A DNA stretch of 64,000 bases from Lapidilactobacillus concavus DSM 17758 (GCF_001435835.1 NZ_AZFX01000004.1:1-64000), one strand, 5' to 3'. Positions 51,406 to 61,384 are shown, counted from the first letter of the stretch. Notes: generated by a model from the letters alone, not told the origin. Translations and numbers: made by a program.

Positions 51406-52299
51406 CTAATAATGGACATGACGTTTGCTGTACCAGAGTTGGAACACGGTAACCAGCAAAATCATGAAGAACAACACGACACCACTGGCAGCAGCAATCC
51501 CGTATTTCCATTCTGTATAGAATTTTTGATACAAATAATAAACGATGGTCAGCGCTGACTTGCTTGGACCAGGTGTGCCATTGAACAGGGCGAAGATTTC
51601 ATCGAAGACTTTGAAACTACCAATCACACCATTGACACTCACCAAGAAAGTAATTGGTGAGAGCAGTGGCACTGTCACATTGGTGAATTGATGCCAAGTA
51701 TTTGCACCGTCGATTTTAGCCGCCTGATAGTAGCGTTCATTGATATTGTTGAGTCCAACAAGGAAGAGCACGATGTTGAATCCCAAGTTCTTCCAAACGC
51801 TCATGATGATCAGGGCGAGCATGGCATAGTGTGGGCTTTCCAGCCAAGAAATGGCATTGACACCGAAGAAACTCAAGAAATAATTCAGCAAACCATAATC
51901 ACCGTTATAAATCCAGTGCCAAACTTGTGCGATTGCGACCGTACTCGTGACGAAAGGCAAGAAATAAACAGTTCGGAAGAGGCCAGAGAGCCATGTGATC
52001 CGATTCAAGAGCAAGGCAATCGCTAATGAGATAATGACGGTCAAAGGGACAACCCCGATAACGAAGATCAAGGTGTTTTTGACGGCAATGTGGAAGTCTG
52101 GATCTGAGAACAAAAATTTAAAATTGTCGAAGCCATACTGCGAAACAATATCACGAAAGAAATCGTATTTCGTATAAAAACTCATAATGAATGACTTCAG
52201 AATCGGATAGATATTGAAGGTGATCGTGATAATTAACATAGGTAGCAGGTAAAGTAAGGCTTTACCTGTTGATTTCAATGTCGGTTTTTCATTCAACAT
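51406..52299 (-). CDS. ABC transporter permease (UgpA-like)
   Basis: 297-residue permease with six hydrophobic segments; EAA loop AAKIDGANTWHQFTNVTVPLLSPIT. The open frame runs back to 52404 inside the upstream ATPase gene, but ATG 52299 gives the usual N terminus (MLNEKPTLKSTGKALLYLLP). It overlaps the ugpC end by 11 bases, so translation is coupled. Confidence 0.87.
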   Translation of the reverse strand: MLNEKPTLKSTGKALLYLLPMLIITITFNIYPILKSFIMSFYTKYDFFRDIVSQYGFDNFKFLFSDPDFHIAVKNTLIFVIGVVPLTVIISLAIALLLNRITWLSGLFRTVYFLPFVTSTVAIAQVWHWIYNGDYGLLNYFLSFFGVNAISWLESPHYAMLALIIMSVWKNLGFNIVLFLVGLNNINERYYQAAKIDGANTWHQFTNVTVPLLSPITFLVSVNGVIGSFKVFDEIFALFNGTPGPSKSALTIVYYLYQKFYTEWKYGIAAASGVVLFFMILLVTVFQLWYSKRHVHY

Positions 52300-53350
52300 C
52301 TTGATCACCACCGAATATGCGCGTACCTTCTTGATCAAAGAGATAGAAACCAGATTTTTGTAAGTAGAGTGGTAATTCCTGACCTTCGGCGAGTTCTGCC
52401 TCAATCTCAGTCGTTAATAGTCGTTTGCCATGGAAGTCGAGTAGCGCGTTCTTTTCACGACCGAATTTTTCAAAGGTTTTGACTTTGGTGGTGATGGTTG
52501 CTAAGGTATCTGCGCCTGTATCGTGGTCTTGTAAGGCCTCGGGACGAATACCAACTTTTTTAGCTCGTTTCAGAATTTCAGCATCAACATGGTCAGTCAA
52601 CTCATCATCGAAATCTTCAATATCGATGGTGTTGATGACCGGTTCGCCGATAAATTGAGCAATGAAGAGATTGCTTGGATTATCGTAAAGTGTTTCAGCG
52701 GAGCTAAACTGTTGGATCTTGCCACTATTTAGAACCATGATGTGGTCGGAAATGTGTAAAGCCTCATCCTGATCGTGGGTGACAAAGATGGTTGTGACGC
52801 CAGTTTCTTGTTGAATGCGGCGTATTTCCTGACGCATTTCGATTCGTAAACGGGCATCCAAGTTCGACAAAGGCTCATCAAGTAACAGCAGACTTGGTTC
52901 TTTAGCCAATGCACGTGCAATAGCGACACGCTGTTGCTGTCCACCAGATAAGGAACCGGGTTTCTTATCTAATTGATCATCGACATGAACGAGTTTTGCC
53001 AACTTAATGGCTTTTTCACGACGCTCAGCTTTAGGCACCTTCGCCATCTTCAGAGGAAACATGATGTTGTCCAACACTTTAAGGTGTGGGTAGAGGGCGT
53101 AGTTTTGAAAAACCATCCCGACTTTTCTTTGCAGTGCATCTTGTTTGGTGACATCTTCATCACCAAAGAAAATGTGTCCTGAGGTTGGTGCAAGTAAACC
53201 AGAAATCATCATTAATGTTGTCGATTTACCACAACCACTTGGCCCCAGAATGGAAACCAGTGTCCCTTCAGGAATTGTAAAATTCAAACGATGTAAAATC
53301 TCACGCGAACCATCATAGGAAAGTGAGACATCTTTGAAAGTAACTTCCAA
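52289..53350 (-). CDS. ABC transporter ATP-binding protein (UgpC/MsmK-like)
   Basis: 353-residue ATPase. Walker A GPSGCGKST, signature LSGGQQQRVAIARAL, Walker B LLLLDEPLSNLD and H-loop VTHDQ are intact; a C-terminal regulatory (TOBE/OB) domain spans about 235-353. The start is TTG with AAAAGGGGCG upstream. It is the first gene of the ugpC-A-E-B operon; an AT-rich region 53370-53460 between it and the divergent TetR-like gene probably holds the promoter. Confidence 0.9.
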   Translation of the reverse strand: MEVTFKDVSLSYDGSREILHRLNFTIPEGTLVSILGPSGCGKSTTLMMISGLLAPTSGHIFFGDEDVTKQDALQRKVGMVFQNYALYPHLKVLDNIMFPLKMAKVPKAERREKAIKLAKLVHVDDQLDKKPGSLSGGQQQRVAIARALAKEPSLLLLDEPLSNLDARLRIEMRQEIRRIQQETGVTTIFVTHDQDEALHISDHIMVLNSGKIQQFSSAETLYDNPSNLFIAQFIGEPVINTIDIEDFDDELTDHVDAEILKRAKKVGIRPEALQDHDTGADTLATITTKVKTFEKFGREKNALLDFHGKRLLTTEIEAELAEGQELPLYLQKSGFYLFDQEGTRIFGGDQDVE

Positions 53351-53603
53351 CAGTTTCGCCCCTTTTATCGGTTTTCGACCACAATATAACTACTTAGTCT
53401 AGAAATATCATACAACATTTTGTGTTCAATGTCTTGACCGGTTTTGACGGAAAAGCGTTTTTTTTGACGGATATTTTTTTCTAATTGTTCGGAAACATTA
53501 TTGTTTATTAATTGGGATGAGGATTGAATGCTGAATCAAATTAGTTTGTGGTCTTATTTTGTGTATAAATTTATTCAGATACAGCTTAGGAGGTTGTGTT
53601 AGC

Positions 53604-54107
53604 ATGACACAGTTAACGAAGATTTGTATTATGAACGCGCTGAAGAATGATTTGTCTATTTGCGAACGTTCGCATTATACGGCTACCCAGCTCTTGAATT
53701 CGGTCAATATCTCACGGTCAACGCTGTATTATCATTTTAATGGCGGGATTGAAGATGCACTAGTTTATACAGTTGATCATGAATTGATTCAACCATTGAC
53801 GAAAGAGCAGATGGATTGGCGGCAATCAACAGTGTTTATCTTAGGTTACGTCGCAAATCACCAAATGTTAACGCGTAATGTTTACGCGCTTGCTGGAAAT
53901 GCGCTTAGTTTAGCGATGGTGCGTCAACAACTCGTCAATGCGCTCGTCACTGGCAATCAAACGAATTATCAACCCGCGCAACTTCAATTGCTATGTGGCG
54001 CACTCGTTGCAGAAGTTCAATTTTGGTTGGCGAGTAATTTCCAAGAGGATGCGGATGAGATTTGTGCGCGCCTAACGACCTTTGATCAGCTTTTGTCCAA
54101 ACTAGAT
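53604..54107 (+). CDS. TetR-like transcriptional regulator
   Basis: About 168 residues. The N-terminal helix-turn-helix reads YTATQLLNSVNISRSTLYYHFNGGIEDAL, as in TetR/DhaS-type regulators. The rest is helical with no recognisable ligand motif. Start 53604 follows TTAGGAGG; the frame is open back to 53559. The stop codon lies at 54108-54110. It is divergent from the ugp operon and may regulate it. Confidence 0.8.
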
Positions 54108-54278
54108 TAAGTGTCATAAAATTGGACAGAACCCAGTATCTGTGAGTTGTGTAGGCAGCCTAACCCGGTATGATGAAGTTATCGATGTTGACGCTTTCTT
54201 AGCCCTAAATATTCATCGAAAGGGAGCGTGTGAATTATCGAAATCAACATGATTCATTGGGCGGTTTTTGACTCGGTT

Positions 54279-54287
54279 TGTTATAAT
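54279..54287 (+). promoter_or_regulatory. Extended -10 promoter of GNAT gene
   Basis: TGTTATAAT: exact TATAAT (54282-54287) with the extended TG. It lies 28 bases before the start codon. Confidence 0.6.
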
Positions 54288-54315
54288 AGACTCATGAATG
54301 TTTGGAGGTGAAAAG

Positions 54316-54882
54316 ATGATCCGTCCTGCAAGAAAAGAAGATGCACCGGAAGTTATTCCAATCCTGATGCAGATTTTAAATGATATGGAGTTAGATGCCA
54401 TCAAGACGTATGGTGCTGATCAAATTGCCGATTTGTTAATTGCGGCGTTTGCCAGCGATACTTATCGTTATGGCTACCTGCAGACGTTAGTGTATGCTGA
54501 TGATCAGGATCGTGTTCAAGGGATTTGTGTGGGGTACCCCGCCAGTGCTGAAGTAACCATTGATGATGGGTTAAAGCCTTATTTGAAGGAAAAGCACTTG
54601 CCAGAAGATACCCAACTTTTCCATGATCAAGAAGCGTGGGCCAAGGAGTGGTACTTGGATTCACTTGCCGTTGCACCTGATGCGCAAGGGCAGGGGATCG
54701 GCGGTCAGTTGCTTGATTATTTGCCGACGTATTTACAACCCAAAGGTGAGACCAAAATTAGCTTGAATGTTGATTTTGGTAATCCTAAGGCGAAACAATT
54801 GTATCTCCATCATGGCTTTGAGCACGTTGGCGAGATTATGATTGGCGCTCATCACTATGAACATTTGGTGCGTGCCATCTAG
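54316..54882 (+). CDS. GNAT-family N-acetyltransferase
   Basis: 188-residue acetyltransferase. The acetyl-CoA binding motif is DSLAVAPDAQGQGIGGQLL, followed by LNVDFGNPKAKQLYLHHGFEHVGE. The substrate is unknown. GGAGGTGA sets ATG 54316; an in-frame ATG at 54298 precedes the ribosome site and is rejected. It is monocistronic with a strong terminator. Confidence 0.88.
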   Translation: MIRPARKEDAPEVIPILMQILNDMELDAIKTYGADQIADLLIAAFASDTYRYGYLQTLVYADDQDRVQGICVGYPASAEVTIDDGLKPYLKEKHLPEDTQLFHDQEAWAKEWYLDSLAVAPDAQGQGIGGQLLDYLPTYLQPKGETKISLNVDFGNPKAKQLYLHHGFEHVGEIMIGAHHYEHLVRAI

Positions 54883-54953
54883 CAGAATTGAGATTGGTTC
54901 GATCTACCGATTCAAGCTGAATCGATGTATTCAATCCATCAATTCATTAAGAT

Positions 54954-55014
54954 AAAACGAAATCCACCTTCAAGTCGAGGTTAGACACGATTTGAAGGTG
55001 GATTTCGTTTTTTT
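54954..55014. terminator. Bidirectional terminator
   Basis: AAAACGAAATCCACCTTCAA pairs perfectly with its complement over about 20 bp (arms 54954-54973 and 54992-55011). It serves the GNAT gene and the convergent rgg remnant. Confidence 0.93.
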
Positions 55015-55035
55015 GATGAGGTGAAATGACTAGAA

Positions 55036-55885
55036 TTAGATTCGACATCGTTGTTGCAAATCGGTGGCGAGATCCATTGCCAATTCTGTCATGTCGATTG
55101 TTCGAAAAAGTGTGATGATCTGATGACAATTCGACAAATCAGGAGCTTGCCCCATTAAGAAAGCATTTAAAGCCTGATCATACTAAATAATGAGGTGAGC
55201 GAGGGCATCGTGGGAGTCGCGATGAACTTTAATGAATGCCAAATATTGCGGAATGATAGAATAAGCTTGTAAATTGAATAGGCGATGCACAATTTCGAAG
55301 GCGAGTCTGATTGTTGCGTTGACCACAATCTGCGGATACTGATTAAGACGATCTAAATGCTTCTGAACATATTTGGTCATAAAAATAAGGTCAGCTTTAC
55401 TGAATAAATCGACGGTTAACGTAAATAGTTGTACATCATATAAGGTCCAATTGCTGTTCTTAAGGAGAAAACGCAAAACTTCATCGTGTAGTTCTGTCGG
55501 AATCTGCGTGTGCCTTAAATTGGCGAGCATCACTTGACCAATTGTATGTAATTGACGTCGCGTCAATTGATCGAGTTGCGCATATTGGGTCGGAATTTCG
55601 TCGAGGAGCGTTTGTAGACGTGCAGCATCACGGTTACGCTGAGCTTTAGTTAAACTCAAGCAGTAGTTGCTGATAGGAGCCATCATAGGCGTAATCATGG
55701 CAGAATTCTTGGACACTAACATGCATTCGTGCCAGCATGGCAACTAGGGCAGCGGAATTCATCGTTGACTGATCGCGTTCAAAAGATGAAACAGCTTGCT
55801 TGGTGACAATGTGATCCGCCACATCAGTTAACGACAGGTTTCTTTGGACGCGATAGTGATGAAAAACTTCTCCCATAGTTGGCAT
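55036..55885 (-). pseudogene. Second broken Rgg-family regulator
   Basis: Start ATG 55885 with GAGGTG upstream (an earlier in-frame ATG lies at 55924). N-terminal helix-turn-helix: GEVFHHYRVQRNLSLTDVADHIV...QAVSSFERDQSTMN. A frameshift near 55655-55700 moves the reading to a second frame with the helical repeat domain (QLDQLTRRQLHTIGQ ... WTLYDVQLFTLTVDLF). An in-frame TAG at 55183-55185 then cuts off the last ~48 residues, which stay in coding register to a TAA at 55036-55038. The length without lesions would be normal. It is related to, but clearly different from, the rgg remnant at 38183. Confidence 0.85.
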
Positions 55886-55932
55886 TTTGAAACACCTCGT
55901 CAATTTAATTTTACGAAACGTCATCGTTTGTT

Positions 55933-55946
55933 TGTAAGCGCTATAC
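55933..55946. promoter_or_regulatory. cre-like box with TATACT in rgg2 upstream region
   Basis: TGTAAGCGCTATAC matches 12 of 14 positions of the CcpA consensus and overlaps a TATACT (55942-55947). A strong AAGGAGG follows, but the next possible codon is GTA, not a start. No gene begins here; 55886-56157 otherwise shows nothing. Confidence 0.35.
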
Positions 55947-56157
55947 TAATTACTGAAGGAGGATAGCGTAAAAAAATCAAAGTTGGACTTTCGTGTATTT
56001 AATTACAATATCTATATTACCATGAAATGGGGTATCGGCGCGTCGTGTCCTGAATCATATTTAGTTATTTCTCGAGGGGGGATACAGACACGGTTGCGCA
56101 CGTCCCATATCAATAGATCTCAGAGTTGATCAATCATCTACAGAAGAGGGTGTTTCG

Positions 56158-56811
56158 ATGAAAGTCAAAAAGTTTGACCTTGTGATGATTGCTTTTCAAC
56201 TGATGCTGGTTGCAATCTTGTTCTTCATCATCATGTCGTTGGTCAAGATTGTCAATGGACAAGCGACAATTGAAACGATTGTAAGCGGCGATCGCGAATA
56301 TCACAACGTGCTTCTAGGAACGTTTATTCAAAGTGGGCAGATACAATCAGTTCAGACGACCATTCCTTTTTCATTGAACGTATTGGTTCCGGTGATACTT
56401 GGATCGTCCCTGATTAATGGGTTGGCAATCAATTTGTCGCTGATTTATGCGGCGCTAGAACTTCCGGTGGTGATTGCGGTAATCATCACGTTGATCGTTT
56501 TAAGGCGCATTCAGCATCATCAGATCTTCACATCACATAGTGCCCATTTGTTAAAGAAGGCAGGCGTGGTCGGACTGATTTTATCGCTCTCAATCACAAT
56601 TTTGCTTCCAGCCATCGTTCATTCGGCTAGTCAAGGCCTAATCAATTTACCGATGGTTTTTCACATTGATTATGATATCTTAATCTGGTTTGCCTTCATG
56701 ATTATTGGCGAGGTGATTGGGAGAGCGTCAAATCATCTTGCCATGCCTGAAAATGTTTCAGATGATGCACGCGAAGCGACGGCAATCAAAGCTGAATTGA
56801 GTCGCAACTAG
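56158..56811 (+). CDS. DUF2975-type membrane protein
   Basis: 217-residue integral membrane protein with four hydrophobic segments (about 9-33, 75-110, 135-160, 170-185). The pattern of a membrane-embedded N terminus, a short extracellular part and a C-terminal DYDILIWFAFMIIGEVIGRA resembles DUF2975 proteins of unknown function. GAGGGTG precedes the ATG. Unlike many relatives it has no intact small XRE regulator behind it; the neighbouring rgg is divergent and broken. Confidence 0.6.
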   Translation: MKVKKFDLVMIAFQLMLVAILFFIIMSLVKIVNGQATIETIVSGDREYHNVLLGTFIQSGQIQSVQTTIPFSLNVLVPVILGSSLINGLAINLSLIYAALELPVVIAVIITLIVLRRIQHHQIFTSHSAHLLKKAGVVGLILSLSITILLPAIVHSASQGLINLPMVFHIDYDILIWFAFMIIGEVIGRASNHLAMPENVSDDAREATAIKAELSRN

Positions 56812-56890
56812 TCTCGCGCTGATCGATGAACGAACAATCAATGATGCAACGTCATGAATAATGTAATGTTATTCAAAATCATAAACAAAA

Positions 56891-56942
56891 ACAGAACCCA
56901 TCTTCGATCGAGTCACTATCTCGAATCGAAGATGGGTTCTGT
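56891..56942. terminator. Bidirectional terminator
   Basis: ACAGAACCCATCTTCGAT (56891-56908) pairs exactly with ATCGAAGATGGGTTCTGT (56925-56942). It lies between convergent genes; T-runs are short on the plus strand and better on the minus strand. Confidence 0.85.
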
Positions 56943-56968
56943 GTTTCAATGTGATGATCAAGTCACAC

Positions 56969-57493
56969 TTAATCTGGTACAAAATTAGTTAGCCGGTTAA
57001 AACGAAAATTCACCTTGGTTTGATTATTCAAAGACCACTGATTTAAAGTTGCGGCAACCAACAAGCTAGGCAAAATATCTGTCTCGTTTTGAATCGTGAG
57101 TTGTAGACCGTCGAGCTTTTTTCTGAAGAGTGTTGGTTCGGCATTAAAGATAGTTCGCAATCCGTGTGTCGTTTGATAGGTGTTAGAGCCAATTGTGCCC
57201 ATCACGGTCCAATTCAGATTGGAAACGTAGGCAAACTGGTGCCAGACACCGGTCAACTTACGGATCTGGCCAATCGGCTCATGATCAAGTTCCAATTGAT
57301 AGACTTGAACGAAGTTGCTTTTAGTGAGCGAAATACGACCGAGATAGTCGCCGGTAATCGTCAATAGATTGAGGGTGCCTTGACCAAAGCTGAAGCGTCC
57401 GGTCAGAAGGAATTGGGGCTCATAATCTTTATTGAAAACAAACTGACTCTTGATGCCACTTTGATTCTGATTCAACAAATAATAAGTTATCAT
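56969..57493 (-). CDS. Tubby/LURP-one-like hypothetical protein
   Basis: 174-residue soluble protein rich in beta strands. The start MITYYLLNQN and repeated strand patterns (LLTITGDYLGRISL, VYQLELDHEPIGQIRK) resemble LURP-one/Tubby-like C-terminal domain proteins, which are of unknown function in bacteria. No catalytic motif is seen. The identification is tentative. Confidence 0.45.
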   Translation of the reverse strand: MITYYLLNQNQSGIKSQFVFNKDYEPQFLLTGRFSFGQGTLNLLTITGDYLGRISLTKSNFVQVYQLELDHEPIGQIRKLTGVWHQFAYVSNLNWTVMGTIGSNTYQTTHGLRTIFNAEPTLFRKKLDGLQLTIQNETDILPSLLVAATLNQWSLNNQTKVNFRFNRLTNFVPD

Positions 57494-57517
57494 TGACCCA
57501 CTTCACCACCCAATCAG

Positions 57518-58384
57518 TTAACGTTGAGAAAGTGCCCATTGAATTGCCTTTGCAACGCCATCATCTAAATTAGTGGCGGTTGTGAAGGTGGCAATTTCTT
57601 TAATCGCTGGAATTGCGTTACCCATCGCGACGCCAACGCCTGCTGCGCTGATCATCGAAAAGTCATTCAGATTATCACCAATTGCCATAACTTCTTCTTT
57701 AGGGACGCCCTTTTGTGCAGCATAGTCAATTAAAGCGAGCCCCTTTTGCGCACGAATACTATTAATTTCAATATTGTTTGGTGAAGAGGAGGTGATGACA
57801 ATTTCATCACTGGATTGATACTGGTTGCGAATTGACATGAAGGCATCTGGACCATTCTCAGAGAAGACTAGGATTTTCATCACACGATAGTTGTCATCTT
57901 CAAGAATGCGGTCATAGTTATCAATGTAATTGATATTCATGATTTCCAGACGAGCCGCAGCTAAGGCAACGGCAATTTTATATGTTGTATCTGGATTGAG
58001 GTTGACCAATAAGTCGGCAACGTTTTGAATTCGACGGACTTTACTTTCCGAATAAACACCGTGGTCGGTCACTAATTCAAAGTAGAAATCAGCGTCTCGC
58101 AATTCCTTCACGAGGTGGGCTGCGGTGGTTCGCGCAATGGGCTCGTTCACAACAACCTGTCCTTCGATATTGAAGACCTGCGCACCGTTCAAGGTGATGT
58201 AAGCAGGATTCAAGCCTACCTGTTTCAAAATCGGTTGAGCTTCACTCAAGCCGCGGCCTGTCGCGACCATGAATTCAATGCCTGCCTCTTGTGCTTTTTG
58301 AATCGCAGCAACATTCTTGGCAGAAATCGACATCTTGTCGTTAAGCAACGTGCCATCCATATCTGACGCAATAATCGAAATCAA
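57518..58384 (-). CDS. Cof-type HAD-superfamily phosphatase
   Basis: 288-residue phosphatase. Motif I DMDGTLLND carries the nucleophile Asp; motif III/IV GDNLNDFSMISAAGVGVAMGNA is intact; a C2B-type cap lies between about 85 and 200. Substrates of such proteins are sugar phosphates or cofactors. The open frame extends to 58528, but AAGGTGA (58388-58394) sets the TTG start at 58384. It is divergent from ung. Confidence 0.9.
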   Translation of the reverse strand: MISIIASDMDGTLLNDKMSISAKNVAAIQKAQEAGIEFMVATGRGLSEAQPILKQVGLNPAYITLNGAQVFNIEGQVVVNEPIARTTAAHLVKELRDADFYFELVTDHGVYSESKVRRIQNVADLLVNLNPDTTYKIAVALAAARLEIMNINYIDNYDRILEDDNYRVMKILVFSENGPDAFMSIRNQYQSSDEIVITSSSPNNIEINSIRAQKGLALIDYAAQKGVPKEEVMAIGDNLNDFSMISAAGVGVAMGNAIPAIKEIATFTTATNLDDGVAKAIQWALSQR

Positions 58385-58458
58385 AAAATCACCTTCTTTA
58401 ATAGTTAATTTTAGTGTAGCATATGAGAGTGAACAAAGTAAAAAAAGGTGTGATAAAA

Positions 58459-59148
58459 ATGAATCAATTGATTCATAATGACTGGGAGCAAGTTCTTTCT
58501 TCCGTTTTTGAGTCACCAGAATATGCACGATTGCATCAATTTTTAAAGCAAGAGTATGCCAGTCAGACCATCTATCCCGATATGTATCATATTTTTCAAG
58601 CGTTTGAGTGGACGAGTTTCGCAGAGACTAAGGTGGTCATCTTGGGGCAAGACCCGTATCATGAACCTCATCAGGCACATGGGTTGAGTTTCTCGGTGTT
58701 GCCAGGCAATGATTTACCACCGTCACTACGCAATATCTATAAGGAACTCCAAACAGACGTCGGTGCCACGCCGGTCAAACACGGCTATCTGAAGTCGTGG
58801 GCAGATCAAGGTGTTTTATTACTCAACTCGGTGTTAACGGTTCGCGCACACCAAGCTTATTCACATCGCAATCACGGCTGGGAATTATTGACGGATGCTG
58901 CCATTAAGGCACTCGCTCAACGAGGAGGCGTGGTCTTTATTTTATGGGGCAATGCAGCCAAGGCTAAACGCGAGTTCATTGATGAAACGAAGAACAAAGT
59001 CATCACATCTGTGCATCCGAGCCCGTTATCTGCATCGCGAGGCTTTTTTGGGTCGCGCCCTTTTTCGCAAGCTAATCAAGCGTTGATTGCGTTTGGAGAG
59101 CAACCAATCAATTGGCAATTGCCAGAGACACCTGAGGCTGAAGTCTAA
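58459..59148 (+). CDS. ung: Uracil-DNA glycosylase
   Basis: 229-residue family 1 enzyme that removes uracil from DNA. The water-activating loop is [22 protein letters not shown] with the catalytic Asp; the [13 protein letters not shown] motif carries the catalytic His. Start 58459 follows AAGGTG. It is separated from pta by 206 bases with promoter elements, so it is probably its own unit. Confidence 0.96.
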   Translation: MNQLIHNDWEQVLSSVFESPEYARLHQFLKQEYASQTIYPDMYHIFQAFEWTSFAETKVVILGQDPYHEPHQAHGLSFSVLPGNDLPPSLRNIYKELQTDVGATPVKHGYLKSWADQGVLLLNSVLTVRAHQAYSHRNHGWELLTDAAIKALAQRGGVVFILWGNAAKAKREFIDETKNKVITSVHPSPLSASRGFFGSRPFSQANQALIAFGEQPINWQLPETPEAEV

Positions 59149-59291
59149 TCTCGTGTTCCAATTTAGTGGGGTGTCGAAATTTGATTTGTTCGATTGCTTC
59201 CGCTAAAATCAAAATTTAGATGGGAACCTTGTCACTCAGCCAACCTTGATCGTGGTTGTGTCTCACGGTGCACAAAGTTCATAAATAAGTC

Positions 59292-59300
59292 TGGTACAAT
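59292..59300 (+). promoter_or_regulatory. Extended -10 promoter of pta
   Basis: TGGTACAAT, with TACAAT at 59295-59300. A palindrome AAAAAGCGCTTTCT (59326-59339), similar to the centre of a cre box but with poor outer bases, lies downstream. CcpA control is only a possibility. Confidence 0.45.
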
Positions 59301-59354
59301 CAACCTAAACGCGCTAGAATAGTATAAAAAGCGCTTTCTAACGGAGGAATAATA

Positions 59355-60338
59355 ATGGATTTATTCAAGAGTCTCGAAGAAAAAATTGACGGTAAAAACA
59401 TCAAGATCGTTTTCCCAGAAGGTGCAGAACCACGGATCATTGGTGCAGCTGTTCGTTTGAAGGCTGACCATGTTTTAGAACCTATTTTGCTGGGTGTGCA
59501 GTCCGAAGTTGAAAAAGTTGCGAAAGCGAATGGCTTCCACGTTGAAAGCTTGCAAGTGATCGATCCAGAGGCCTATCCAACTGCCGACTTCGATGTGATG
59601 GTGGCATCGTTTGTCGAACGGCGCAAAGGGAAGGCGACTGAAGAACAGGCACGCGAGATTTTGCGTGATCCGAATTACTTTGGCACGATGTTGGTTTATC
59701 TTGGTGTTGTCGATGGTATGGTTTCTGGTATCATCCATTCAACCGGTGAAACGGTACGTCCTGCTTTACAGATCATTAAGACGAAACCAGGCGTTTCTCG
59801 AACTTCTGGCGCTTTTGTGATGCAACGTGGCCATGGCAGTGAGCGTTACCTCTTCTCTGATTGTGCAATCAACATTGATCCTAGTGCCCAAGAATTGGCA
59901 GAGATTGCCGTTGAGTCAGCCAAGACTGCTGAATTATTTGATATTGAGCCAAGAGTTTCCTTATTGAGTTTCTCAACTAAAGGCTCTGCAAAGTCACCTC
60001 AAGTCGATAAGGTTGCAGAGGCAACTGCTATCGCGCAGAAATTGGCACCTCAATATCCAATTGATGGTGAATTACAATTTGATGCTTCCTACGTCCCTTC
60101 GGTTGCAGCACAAAAGGCACCTGGATCGAAGGTCGCTGGTAAGGCAACGGTTTATGTTTTCCCAGAACTTCAATCAGGTAATATTGGTTACAAAATTGCG
60201 CAACGTTTTGGCAACTTCGAAGCCATCGGACCAATTTTGCAAGGCTTGAATCAACCCGTATCAGATCTTTCTCGCGGAGCAAATGAGGAAGATGTATACA
60301 AGCTCGCTATCATCACGGCGGCACAATCTTTACTGTAA
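59355..60338 (+). CDS. pta: Phosphate acetyltransferase
   Basis: 327-residue enzyme interconverting acetyl-CoA and acetyl phosphate. It carries the usual IVFPEGAEPRIIGAA, GMVSGIIHSTGETVRPALQIIK and the late segments LQFDASYVPSVAAQKAPGSKVAGKATVYVFPELQSGNIGYKIAQR. CGGAGG sets the ATG. It is followed by tsaE after 12 bases, as in many Firmicutes. Confidence 0.96.
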   Translation: MDLFKSLEEKIDGKNIKIVFPEGAEPRIIGAAVRLKADHVLEPILLGVQSEVEKVAKANGFHVESLQVIDPEAYPTADFDVMVASFVERRKGKATEEQAREILRDPNYFGTMLVYLGVVDGMVSGIIHSTGETVRPALQIIKTKPGVSRTSGAFVMQRGHGSERYLFSDCAINIDPSAQELAEIAVESAKTAELFDIEPRVSLLSFSTKGSAKSPQVDKVAEATAIAQKLAPQYPIDGELQFDASYVPSVAAQKAPGSKVAGKATVYVFPELQSGNIGYKIAQRFGNFEAIGPILQGLNQPVSDLSRGANEEDVYKLAIITAAQSLL

Positions 60339-60350
60339 AGAGGCAAATCA

Positions 60351-60827
60351 TTGGAATTTCAAACAAAAAGTGCGACAGAAACGGAATCAATTGGTCAACA
60401 ATTAGCACCGTTGTTATTGCCGGGGGATCTGATTCTTCTAGAGGGTGATTTAGGCGCCGGTAAAACGACATTTACACGAGGCTTGGCACAAGCTCTAGGC
60501 GTTAAACGAGCGATTAAGAGCCCCACGTTTACGATTATTCGAGAATATCGAGATGGTCGGTTGCCACTCTTTCATATGGATCTCTATCGATTAGAACACA
60601 GTTCAGCAGAGGACCTTGGGCTCGAAGAATATTTTGAGGGTAACGGTGTGTCAATCGTTGAATGGCCAGAATTTGGTCAAGACGTCATTCCGGAACAGTA
60701 TTTGCGAATCGAAATCAAACGAACGGGTGAATCGGATGACGGCCGACGATTTAAGTTGACTGCGTTTGGACAACGACCAACTGAGCTGTTAAGGGCCCTT
60801 AAGGAGCATTTAGTCGATGAATCCTGA
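60351..60827 (+). CDS. tsaE: tRNA threonylcarbamoyladenosine biosynthesis ATPase TsaE
   Basis: 158-residue P-loop protein, partner of TsaB/TsaD in forming t6A37 of tRNA. Walker A GDLGAGKTTFTRGLAQ is followed by SPTFTIIREYRDGRLPLFHMDLYRLE and the Walker B-like SIVEWPEFG. The start is TTG with GAGGC. Its last 11 bases overlap the following GNAT gene. Confidence 0.94.
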   Translation: MEFQTKSATETESIGQQLAPLLLPGDLILLEGDLGAGKTTFTRGLAQALGVKRAIKSPTFTIIREYRDGRLPLFHMDLYRLEHSSAEDLGLEEYFEGNGVSIVEWPEFGQDVIPEQYLRIEIKRTGESDDGRRFKLTAFGQRPTELLRALKEHLVDES

Positions 60828-61341
60828 AGAGATTGAAGTTACCTTGCGTGAAGCTATTCCTACGGATGCTGCGCAATTACTCGAATTTTGGCGTCAAGAA
60901 GTGTTGCCTTGTGATTTTCTGGTGACTGATGATTTTGATGCGGCAATTTCACCACATATCTTGGCAGAAGAAATTGCAACGATTTACGAATCCGATAATA
61001 ATCTCTTGCTGTTAGCATTTGCTGATCAAGACTTAGTCGGTTATTTGCGGATTGCCGCGGAGCAAAGTTATCAACGCGGTCATGTGGGCGAGTTAGGCAT
61101 TATTGTGTCAGAAAAGTTTAGGCATCAAGGCCTTGGCCAGGCATTAATGACGGCAGGGCTCGATTGGGTCGTTGAGGAATCCCAATTAAAACGCGTCGAG
61201 CTTTATGTTCAGAAAAGGAATAAAGTGGCTCAAAAACTGTATGAGCACTTCGATTTTAAAACTGAAGGTGAACTACCTGATAGTTTTCGTCGCAAAGACG
61301 GACAATTAATCAGTACGTTACTCATGGCAAGGCTCTTTTGA
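60817..61341 (+). CDS. GNAT-family N-acetyltransferase
   Basis: 174-residue acetyltransferase with the acetyl-CoA motif GIIVSEKFRHQGLGQALMTAGLDW and a following YVQKRNKVAQKLYEHFDFKTEG. It is translationally coupled to tsaE. This place in the operon resembles RimI-like genes, but the sequence is closer to general L-amino-acid/antibiotic-type GNATs, so the substrate is unknown. Confidence 0.87.
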   Translation: MNPEEIEVTLREAIPTDAAQLLEFWRQEVLPCDFLVTDDFDAAISPHILAEEIATIYESDNNLLLLAFADQDLVGYLRIAAEQSYQRGHVGELGIIVSEKFRHQGLGQALMTAGLDWVVEESQLKRVELYVQKRNKVAQKLYEHFDFKTEGELPDSFRRKDGQLISTLLMARLF

Positions 61342-61384
61342 TGAGACGCGGCTCAAGATGAGTGACATCATCGAAGAACAGATT

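Noticed and set aside
54268-54287. TTGACT and TATAAT as one promoter
   Set aside because: The spacer is only 8 bases; the extended -10 alone is the better explanation.
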